A stretch of DNA of 16,176 nt from Myxococcales bacterium (GTDB taxonomy: Bacteria; Myxococcota_A; Polyangia; Polyangiales; JADJMO01), in assembly GCA_021783935.1 (NCBI GenBank), contig JAJXTK010000050.1:1-16176 (forward strand), in the 5' to 3' direction. Made by a program: the position numbers and the translations under genes. The notes beneath the pieces were generated by a model that was given only the letters and a program-made list of their open reading frames with translations, did not search any database and had not been told where the DNA came from. Below, one piece after another: positions 7,079-13,164 of this stretch. The stretch's first letter is position 1. The number at the start of each line of letters is the position of its first letter.

Positions 7079-7714
7079 TCAGTTCATGCGCGGCGTGCAC
7101 GGGCCGACCGCGCTGCCGGTGCTCGCCGACCACGAGAGGATCGCGCGCTGCGCGCGGACGCACGCGTCGCCGACGCCCGTGTCGCTCGCGCCGCTCGCGA
7201 CCATGATCGTCGACGGGGAGGCGGCCAGCGGGCAGTTCAGCGCGCAGCGATAGCAGCCGTTGCCGTCGGTCACGACCGGGGCCACGTCGGGGCGGAGCTT
7301 GATCGTCGCAGCAGGAGCGTGCGAGGCGCCGCGCGCGAGGCTCTGGGCCGAGCTGTCGCTGCTGCCCGGGTCGCTCGACCCCGGGTCGCTCGACCCCGAT
7401 CCCGGATCGCTCGATCCCGGATCGCCCGCGTACGGATCGCCGGAGTACGGATCGCCCGAGGATGGGTCGCCGACCGACGGATCGCCGTTGACCACGTCGC
7501 CGGACGGGTCGGTGTAGTCGTAGTAGCCCGGGTCGGTCGTGCTCGGATCGTCCCAATACGGGGCCCCGCAGCTGCCCGCGAGCCACGCCCCCTCGTCGAG
7601 CACGTAGCTCGCCCTGCACTGCTCCGACGCGCCGCCGCAGGCGCTCAAGACCGCGGCCGCCATCGCTCCGAGGGTGAGGGCCGAGAGCACCCGCCGCGTC
7701 CGACGCTCGCGCAC
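7079..7714 (-). CDS. Predicted lipoprotein with Asp-Pro pentapeptide repeats, function unknown
   Basis: I do not recognise this protein. From GTG at 7712-7714 it has 211 aa. This start is preferred over one about 250 nt upstream because it yields a textbook lipoprotein signal: RERRTRR, a hydrophobic segment, then lipobox LSAC with the lipidated Cys at residue 26. Residues 77-120 are five-residue repeats of the type (G/S)DPxx (GDPSV, GDPSS, GDPYS, GDPYA, then SDPGS units), a flexible acidic linker. The C-terminal part has several cysteines, including CYRCALNC (about 154-161), and more near the end, so disulfides or metal binding are possible. It lies tail-to-tail with emrB and is divergent from the beta-helix lipoprotein. 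CATGAT lies exactly 6 nt before the GTG. Probably exported and membrane-anchored; role unknown. Confidence 0.72.
   Translation of the reverse strand: MRERRTRRVLSALTLGAMAAAVLSACGGASEQCRASYVLDEGAWLAGSCGAPYWDDPSTTDPGYYDYTDPSGDVVNGDPSVGDPSSGDPYSGDPYAGDPGSSDPGSGSSDPGSSDPGSSDSSAQSLARGASHAPAATIKLRPDVAPVVTDGNGCYRCALNCPLAASPSTIMVASGASDTGVGDACVRAQRAILSWSASTGSAVGPCTPRMN
7355..7486 (-). repeat. 15-bp tandem repeats encoding (G/S)DPxx
   Basis: About nine head-to-tail units, mostly 15 bp and one 21 bp, encode the Asp-Pro linker of the 7079-7714 lipoprotein. The units encoding GSSDP are nearly identical at DNA level (GGGTCGCTCGACCCC on the plus strand), suggesting recent expansion, while the GDPY/GDPS units have diverged. 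Confidence 0.75.
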
Positions 7715-7903
7715 GCGCTCATCATGCCACCGCGCGGCCGAGGCGACCACTGGCTCGGCGATGATCGGTCCGCGCGCGCTTCGCCCGCCGTACGGGCCCC
7801 CGTACGCTCGGGCGCTTGGGGGCTCGCTCGATCGGGGAGCGATTGGCGCCGACCCCGCCCGCCGCCGTTGACCGACGAAACGAGAAGGCGGGAGTCTCGA
7901 GCC

Positions 7904-10150
7904 GTGCGCCGCACTCGAACCTGGATCGTCGCCGCCTCGTTCGTCGCGCTCGGGTGCCACAGCGGAGGCGCGTCGTCTCCCCCACCGAGCGCCGGCTCAT
8001 CGGCCTGCGCCGAATCGGAGGTCACGCAGGCGGACGGCACTTGCCAGCCGGCCGGCGTCCCCGCGGCGGCGTGCACCGACGGCTTCACCCCCGACGGCCA
8101 GGGGGGCTGCGACGTCGTGATGCCGACGGCCGACTGCCCCGACGGCACCATGGCGGTCCCCGGCGACACCGCGTGCCGTGCGGTCGGCGTCGTCGAGCCA
8201 CCGACGTGCCCGCCAGGACAGCTCGCGCTGCCGGGAGAGAGCCTGTGCCACGAGCTCGGCGACTGCGGCTCGGCGCCTTGGGGGAGCGCCCCGATCGACG
8301 CGACCACGCAGTTCGTCGACGGCGCGTCCACGGGCGCGAGCGACGGCAGCGCGGCGCGCCCATGGAAGACGATCGGGGCAGCGATCGCCGCGGCCGACGC
8401 CGCGAGCACGCCGACCTCGTCGATCGCGATCGCGGCCGGCAGCTACGCCGAGAACGTCACGCTCTCCGTCAAGCCGACCAAGCTCTTTGGCCGATGCCCA
8501 CGGCTCGTCGAGATCGTCGGCAGCGGCGGGGCGCCCGCGATCCGCATCACGGGGAGCGCGGCGCGCGGCTCGGAGGTGCACCGGCTCGCCGTGCGCGGCG
8601 ACGGCGTCGGCGTCTCGATCGAGGCAGACACGGACGCGACGAGCCTCGACGGCGTGTGGGTCCACGACGCCGCGGGCTTCGGCGTGCTCGCGCAGTCGGC
8701 GGTCACGATCACGAGCGCGCTCGTCGAGGCGACCACCGATGCGGGGATCTACGCGCTGTCGGGCGCGGCGCACGTCGGCGGCACGCTGGTCCGCGGGATC
8801 GTGCGAGGCAGCGACCCGAACGTCTCGGGCGAGGGGATCGTCGCGCGCGAAGCAGGCGCGCTCGATCTGAGCGGCGTGGTCGTCGAGCACGCGCTCGGCG
8901 CCGGGGTACGTTCGACCAACTCCACCACGACGATCGCCGGGGCGCTCGTGCGCGACACGGCGCCGTACGCGACGGGCAACGCCGGCTACGGCATCGAGCA
9001 GTTCGTCTCCGACGGCCAGGCCGGCACGCTCACCGTCACGGGCTCGACCGTCGCGCGATCCACCACCGCCGGGATCGCCGTGGGCGGCCGCACGCAGGCG
9101 CTCATCGAGGCGAGCCGCGTCCACGACACCGCCGCCGGCCCTGCGGGCGCCGGCGCGACCGGCTCGGGGCTCACGGTGCAATCGGTCACGGGCGTCTCGT
9201 CGCCGGCGCCGACGGCCACCGTGCGCGGCTCGCTCTTCGAGCGCAACCACGCGATCGGCGTCGGCGCGATCGGCAGCTCGATCTCGCTCGCCGCCTCGGT
9301 GGTGCGCGACACCGTCAGCGACGCCACCAACGCGAACGGCATCGGCGTCGAGGCGCAATGGGACGCCGGCAACCGCAGGCCCTCCCAGGTGACGATGACG
9401 GGCTGCCTCGTCGAGCGCAACCAGGGCGTCGGCGTCGTCGCCGACGGCGCGCAGCTGTCGATCACCCGCAGCGTCGTGCGGCGCACGCAGGCGCTGCCGG
9501 GCTCGGCGCGCTTCGGCTTCGGGCTCGAAGCCTTCTCGAAGGCCGCCGCGCGGGGGAAGCTCACGCTGCAGAGCACCCTCGTCGCCGGCAACCTCGCGAC
9601 CGGGATCTTGATCGACGGCGCCGACGCCGACATCTCCGAGTCGACCGTGCGCGACGTCGAGCCCCAGCAATCCGACCACAAGAACGGCCGCGGCATCGAG
9701 GTGCAGGATCTCGATGCGACCCTCGCGCCGCCAGAGGTGACGCTGCGCACGACCTCCGTGCGCAACTGCAACGACGTCGGCGTGATGATCACCGACCACG
9801 CCGCGGCGACGATCGACGGGCTCTCGGTGGTCGAGACGCACGCGCTCGCAGACGGCAGCGGCGGCGACGGCCTCGTCGTCTGGGACGCGAAGACCTCGGT
9901 CGCCGACACGTCGATATCGAGCTCGGCGCGCGCGGGGATCCTCGGGCTCGGGAGCGACGTCGCGCTCACGAACACCACGGTGCTGTGCGCGTCGTTCGCG
10001 GTCGACGGCGAGCCGGACTCGATTTCGCAGGCTCCCTATTCGTTCGATTTCACGGGCGGCGCCACGTGCGGGTGCGGCGACCAGACCGGCTCCTGTCAGG
10101 TGCTGAGCGCGCACCTGTCGCCGCCGACCCCGCTCGCGCCGATGAAGTGA
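7904..10150 (+). CDS. Lipoprotein with right-handed parallel beta-helix repeats
   Basis: The product has 748 aa from GTG at 7904, chosen because GGAG lies 9 nt upstream and it gives a lipoprotein signal (RRTRTW, hydrophobic core, ALGC with Cys18). The longer open frame upstream looks random. Residues 19-35 are a Ser/Pro linker; 35-121 contain Cys-rich modules of the form CPxGxxAxPGxxxC (78-91, 102-115); 135-205 resemble the start of a pectate-lyase-type fold (FVDG, PWKTIGAAIAAA, GSYAENVTL); about 220-700 is a beta-helix with seven longer units of roughly 53-61 residues anchored on VRDT-like motifs. The C-terminus holds CGCGDQTGSC. Such folds bind or cleave polysaccharides or serve as surface structures; I see no clear lyase active site, so a structural or binding role is equally likely. 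It should be anchored in the outer envelope. Confidence 0.85.
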   Translation: MRRTRTWIVAASFVALGCHSGGASSPPPSAGSSACAESEVTQADGTCQPAGVPAAACTDGFTPDGQGGCDVVMPTADCPDGTMAVPGDTACRAVGVVEPPTCPPGQLALPGESLCHELGDCGSAPWGSAPIDATTQFVDGASTGASDGSAARPWKTIGAAIAAADAASTPTSSIAIAAGSYAENVTLSVKPTKLFGRCPRLVEIVGSGGAPAIRITGSAARGSEVHRLAVRGDGVGVSIEADTDATSLDGVWVHDAAGFGVLAQSAVTITSALVEATTDAGIYALSGAAHVGGTLVRGIVRGSDPNVSGEGIVAREAGALDLSGVVVEHALGAGVRSTNSTTTIAGALVRDTAPYATGNAGYGIEQFVSDGQAGTLTVTGSTVARSTTAGIAVGGRTQALIEASRVHDTAAGPAGAGATGSGLTVQSVTGVSSPAPTATVRGSLFERNHAIGVGAIGSSISLAASVVRDTVSDATNANGIGVEAQWDAGNRRPSQVTMTGCLVERNQGVGVVADGAQLSITRSVVRRTQALPGSARFGFGLEAFSKAAARGKLTLQSTLVAGNLATGILIDGADADISESTVRDVEPQQSDHKNGRGIEVQDLDATLAPPEVTLRTTSVRNCNDVGVMITDHAAATIDGLSVVETHALADGSGGDGLVVWDAKTSVADTSISSSARAGILGLGSDVALTNTTVLCASFAVDGEPDSISQAPYSFDFTGGATCGCGDQTGSCQVLSAHLSPPTPLAPMK
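8789..10003 (+). repeat. Seven long-period repeats in the beta-helix lipoprotein
   Basis: The anchor V-R-D-T or its variants (VRGI, VRDT, VHDT, VRDT, VRRT, VRDV, VETH) occurs at residues 296, 349, 406, 467, 525, 582 and 643. The spacings are 53, 57, 61, 58, 57 and 61 residues. Each unit continues with a variable loop, a G-x-G-(I/L)-x-V strand, and a second S-x-V-x-R-N/S-x-x-x-G-(I/V) strand. That suggests two to three beta-helix rungs per unit. Confidence 0.6.
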
Positions 10151-10158
10151 CTCGCGCC

Positions 10159-11085
10159 TCAGCTCCCGAGCAACACGAGCTTCAGCACCGCCATGCGCAC
10201 GAACAGCCCGTTCTGCGCCTGGCGGAAGTAGGCGGCGCGCGGATCGGCGTCGACCTCGGGGGTGATCTCGTCGACGCGCGGCAGCGGGTGCATCAGCACG
10301 GCGTCCCCCTTCATCTTGGCGAGGCTCTCGCGGTCGATGATGAACTTCCCCTTGGCGCGCGCGTACTCCTCCGGCTTGTCGGCGAAGCGCTCCTTCTGCA
10401 CGCGCGTCTGGTAGACGACGTCGGCCTTGGCGAGCGCCGGGTCGAGCTCAAAGACCTCCTCGAAGTGCACCTCCTGGCGCGTGAGGTACTCCTTGATGTC
10501 GTCGCCGATGCGCACGACGTCGGGCGCGACGAACGTGAAGCGCGTGCCCCTGTACTTCGCGAGCAGATAGACGAGCGAGCGCACGGTGCGGCCGTTGGCG
10601 AGGTCGCCGACGAACGCGACGTTGAGGTGATCGAGGCGGCCGACCTCCTTGCGGATCGTGTAGAGGTCGAGCAGCGCCTGCGTCGGGTGCTGCCCCGGGC
10701 CGTCGCCCGCGTTGATGATCGGCACCCGCGAGATGTGGGCCGCCCGCGCCGCCGCGCCGCTCTGGAAGTGGCGCATGACGATGACGTGGCCGTAGTGCTC
10801 GACGACGCGGATGGTGTCCTCGAGCGTCTCCCCCTTGGCGGCGGACGAGAAGTCGCGCGCGTTCTCGCTCGAGAGCACCTGGCCGCCGAGCCGCAGCATG
10901 GCCGACTCGAACGACAGGCGCGTTCGGGTGCTCGGCTCGTAGAAGAGCGTGACCATGATCTTGCCGCGGAGCAGCTCGCTCGCCCCTCCGGACGCGATCC
11001 GCTCCATCGCCTTGGCCTCGTCGAGCACGAGGTCGAGCATCTGTCGGTCGAACTGCTGCGCCTTCACCACGTGGTCGAGCTTCAT
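10159..11085 (-). CDS. pyrB: Aspartate carbamoyltransferase, catalytic chain
   Basis: The product has 308 aa, normal for the catalytic chain. It joins carbamoyl phosphate and aspartate to N-carbamoyl-aspartate, the committed step of pyrimidine synthesis, in the cytoplasm. Motifs match E. coli PyrB almost residue for residue: PSTRTRLSFESA (Ser52-Arg56, carbamoyl-phosphate loop), Ser80/Lys84 in the DFSSAAKGE loop, Arg105, His133 in GQHPTQALLD, Arg166 in NGRTVRS, Arg228 and Gln230 in TRVQ, and HPLPRVDEI (266-274). The start is ATG at 11085, with GAGGGG 4 nt upstream (11090-11095) on the minus strand; a longer frame to 11214 adds an Arg-rich tail with no homology. No pyrI, pyrC or carA/B is adjacent, so it stands alone, tail-to-tail with the beta-helix gene with an 8-nt gap. 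Function is near certain. Confidence 0.97.
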   Translation of the reverse strand: MKLDHVVKAQQFDRQMLDLVLDEAKAMERIASGGASELLRGKIMVTLFYEPSTRTRLSFESAMLRLGGQVLSSENARDFSSAAKGETLEDTIRVVEHYGHVIVMRHFQSGAAARAAHISRVPIINAGDGPGQHPTQALLDLYTIRKEVGRLDHLNVAFVGDLANGRTVRSLVYLLAKYRGTRFTFVAPDVVRIGDDIKEYLTRQEVHFEEVFELDPALAKADVVYQTRVQKERFADKPEEYARAKGKFIIDRESLAKMKGDAVLMHPLPRVDEITPEVDADPRAAYFRQAQNGLFVRMAVLKLVLLGS

Positions 11086-11089
11086 GGCA

Positions 11090-11095
11090 CCCCTC
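11090..11095 (-). promoter_or_regulatory. Ribosome binding site of pyrB (GAGGGG)
   Basis: GAGGGG on the minus strand lies 4 nt before the ATG at 11083-11085. It settles the pyrB start over the upstream in-frame ATG at 11214, and agrees with the E. coli numbering of the catalytic residues. Confidence 0.7.
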
Positions 11096-11400
11096 GCGCG
11101 TTTGGTTCGAGATCGGGCGGCGGCGTACGAAGGCTCGCCACGCGACTCAAGGGGCGTGGCAGCCACACCCCGGTGGGGTGGCGGCTCGCGTCGAGAGAAG
11201 AGGGACAGAAACACGCCGCAAAGAAGGGGCGAAGGGGAGCTTGCTCCAGGCAGCGGCTTCTTCCCCCGTCCTGCCGCGGCCTCGCCGCCGTCGGCCTACC
11301 GGGCGTCTCCTCGTCATGTGGGCTCTTTCGAGCTGCGTCGGCCTGCGCACGAGCGCGGCCGCCGCCCCCCCCCGTACGCGCACCCTCCCGAGCGCCGCGA

Positions 11401-11406
11401 TACGAT
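11401..11406 (+). promoter_or_regulatory. Possible -10 element (TACGAT) 6 nt before the lipoprotein start
   Basis: TACGAT matches TANNNT well and ends exactly 6 nt before the ATG at 11413, as expected for a leaderless transcript. No Shine-Dalgarno is present in between (CGCGCG). No -35 consensus is found 17 nt further upstream. Confidence 0.35.
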
Positions 11407-11412
11407 CGCGCG

Positions 11413-12921
11413 ATGCACCTGCGCTGCTCGCCCGTCGTCGCGCTCGCGACGCTCTCACTCGCCTCCGCGTGCGGCTCGACGAGCCCGTCCTCGACCGTCG
11501 GCGACGCGAGCAGCCCGGACGCTGGCCTGGACACGGGGGCGACGGCCGACGCGCCCATCACCGCCACCCACGACGCGGCGAGCGACGCCGACGCGACGAG
11601 CTGCGCGCCCGGCGCGGCCGCGGCGGACGTCGACCCGTGGTCGATGCGCCCGCCGGCCGCGGGCTTCGGCGGGATCACGAGCGCGGCGACGGGCAGCCAC
11701 TCCGACGTGTTCCTCGACTCGCCGACCCACTACATCCGCGTCGGCGCGCGGCTCGACTGGGGGGGCACGGTCGTCTTCTTCGGCCTCGCCGCGAACCCGG
11801 CGAGCAACGTGATCGACGCGAACGACACCGGCCGCGAGCTGCAGCTCGCGCTCTACGATCCGACGCGCAGCCGCCAGCCATGCGCCGCCGACGCGTCGTG
11901 CGCGACGTCGACGGCGAGCTGCGGCAACTCGATCACCTACCTCGGCTGGGATCCGGTGCAGGGGGGCGACGAGTGCGGCCACGGGGCGTCGGTGACCTCG
12001 CACGGCCAGGCGGGCGACGCGCTCGAGCTCGTCGTGCAGCCGCTGCAGTGGAATCCGAATTGGGACGCGACCGACTGCAGGAACGACCCGTGCGGCGCCG
12101 CCGGCCGCCCGGTCGACGTGACGTATCGAATGCGCCTGCGCTTCGTGCGCGAGCACGTCGTCGAGGTCGACACCGAGGTGACGAGCGCCGAGTCGATCGA
12201 TCACCCGACGACGTCGCAGGAGTTCCCGACGCTCTACGTCGCCAACGGCGCGAACGGCATGCCCGATCTGCCTGACCTGCTCGACGCCGCCGGCAGCGCG
12301 CCAGCGATCTCGACGCCCGCGAACAACGGCTTCTACGTGGGCGATTTCGACTCCCCCGCGCCGTGGGTGACCTGGCAGAACACGACCCACGACTACGGCG
12401 TCGGCCTCGCGATGGACCAGGGGATCACGGCGTTCCAGGGGTGGCGCGCGACGAGCCCCTACTTCCACAACGTGCGCGCGAAGATCGCGTTCGGGCTGGC
12501 GCACGGCGCCGCCGTGCGCGGCATGAGCTACCTCGCGCTCGGCAGCTTCGCGACGGTGAAGAGCGAGCTCGAAGCCGCGCTCGCCGCGCGCGGCCCCTTC
12601 GGACACGTCGACGCGCCGACGACGATCTCGTACGCGGCCGGCGCCCCGCTGACCGTCGCAGGCTGGGCGCTCGACGATCGGCCCGGTACCACGATCGAGG
12701 CCTGGCTCGACGGCGCGAATGTCGCGACGACCACGCCGAGCGCCGCGCGCGCGGACGTCTGCGCGGCCTATCCGGCCTACGTCGGCTGCCCGAACGTCGG
12801 CTTCTCGCTGAGCGTGCCGACGAGCGGGCTGTCGGCGTGCCCGCACCTGCTGCGCGTCGTCGCGCGCGACGCCGACGGCAACGAGCAGCCGCTCGGCGAG
12901 CGCGTGATCGCGGCGAACTGA
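11413..12921 (+). CDS. Predicted secreted lipoprotein with beta-sandwich domain and C-terminal GWALD/Ig-like domain, function unknown
   Basis: The product has 502 aa. The ATG start gives a classical lipoprotein signal with lipobox ASAC (Cys20), followed by an Asp/Ala/Ser/Thr linker (21-70). Residues about 75-395 form the main domain, with segments DTGRELQLALYDP (138-150), GWDPVQGGDECGHG (178-191), ELVVQPLQWNPNWD (205-218), EHVVEVDTEV (247-256), QEFPTLYVANG (269-279) and cysteine pairs (157/163/170, 188, 222/227). This looks like a secreted beta-rich, possibly carbohydrate-related, domain that I cannot assign with confidence. Residues about 397-502 resemble a known bacterial Ig-like module: GWALDD at 417-422, WLDG, then RADVCAAYP, YVGCPNVGF and LLRVVARDADGNEQPLG. 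That module often accompanies secreted or glycan-related proteins. Monocistronic; divergent from pyrB. A hydrolase or lyase role is only a guess. Confidence 0.82.
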   Translation: MHLRCSPVVALATLSLASACGSTSPSSTVGDASSPDAGLDTGATADAPITATHDAASDADATSCAPGAAAADVDPWSMRPPAAGFGGITSAATGSHSDVFLDSPTHYIRVGARLDWGGTVVFFGLAANPASNVIDANDTGRELQLALYDPTRSRQPCAADASCATSTASCGNSITYLGWDPVQGGDECGHGASVTSHGQAGDALELVVQPLQWNPNWDATDCRNDPCGAAGRPVDVTYRMRLRFVREHVVEVDTEVTSAESIDHPTTSQEFPTLYVANGANGMPDLPDLLDAAGSAPAISTPANNGFYVGDFDSPAPWVTWQNTTHDYGVGLAMDQGITAFQGWRATSPYFHNVRAKIAFGLAHGAAVRGMSYLALGSFATVKSELEAALAARGPFGHVDAPTTISYAAGAPLTVAGWALDDRPGTTIEAWLDGANVATTTPSAARADVCAAYPAYVGCPNVGFSLSVPTSGLSACPHLLRVVARDADGNEQPLGERVIAAN

Positions 12922-12929
12922 GGGGGGGG

Positions 12930-13151
12930 GAGCCGAAGCCGCAGCCGGTGCCGGTGCCGGAGCCGGTGCCGGTGCCGGAGCCGAGGCCGGTGCCGGAGCC
13001 GAGGCCGGTGCCGATGCCGGAGCCGAGGCCGGAGCCGGTGCCGATGCCGCAGCCGGAGCCGAAGCCGGTGCCGCTGCCGGAGCCGATGCCGCAGCCGGAG
13101 CCGAAGCCGGTGCCGCTGCCGGAGCCGAAGCCGCTGCCGATGCCGCAGCCG
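12930..13151 (+). repeat. 37-unit hexanucleotide array (NNGCCG) reading as X-Pro dipeptides
   Basis: Thirty-seven consecutive 6-bp units have the form NNG-CCG with no break. The CCG never varies and the fourth base pattern is fixed; only the first two bases change, giving GAG, AAG, CAG, GTG, AGG, ATG or CTG. Read on the plus strand this is (X-Pro)37 with X being Glu, Lys, Gln, Val, Arg, Met or Leu, as in PEVK-like or TonB-like proline spacers. It contains a perfect 42-bp tandem duplication (13044-13085 and 13086-13127) and an 18-bp one (12948-12983). It nearly fills the gap between two convergent genes and is out of frame with the upstream lipoprotein, whose TGA at 12919-12921 precedes it after nine G residues. 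The frame continues to TGA at 13179-13181. No credible start or domain is attached. Confidence 0.9.
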
Positions 13152-13164
13152 CCCCGCCCCCCGC

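Larger units (their letters stand above)
11086..11412. promoter_or_regulatory. 327-bp divergent intergenic region between pyrB and a lipoprotein gene
   Basis: No credible ORF is seen. On the pyrB side it holds the GAGGGG ribosome site (11090-11095) and, in what could be the 5' leader, a small hairpin CACCCC-GGT-GGGGTG (11166-11180). GGAGC-TT-GCTCC, near 11237-11248, is a second short dyad with too tight a loop to be convincing. A C9 run (11365-11373) precedes the plus-strand gene. No PyrR-binding or UMP-attenuator consensus was recognised. Confidence 0.5.

Noticed and set aside
7816..11412. Long plus-strand frame in front of the 502-aa lipoprotein
   Set aside because: It runs through the beta-helix gene and antisense pyrB with Arg-rich random-like sequence. 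The lipoprotein signal at 11413 marks the true start.
11365..12930. C9 run 39 bp before and G9 run just after the 502-aa lipoprotein gene, as a phase-variation pair
   Set aside because: At about 70% GC a window this size is expected to hold a few G or C runs of nine by chance. Neither run lies inside the reading frame.
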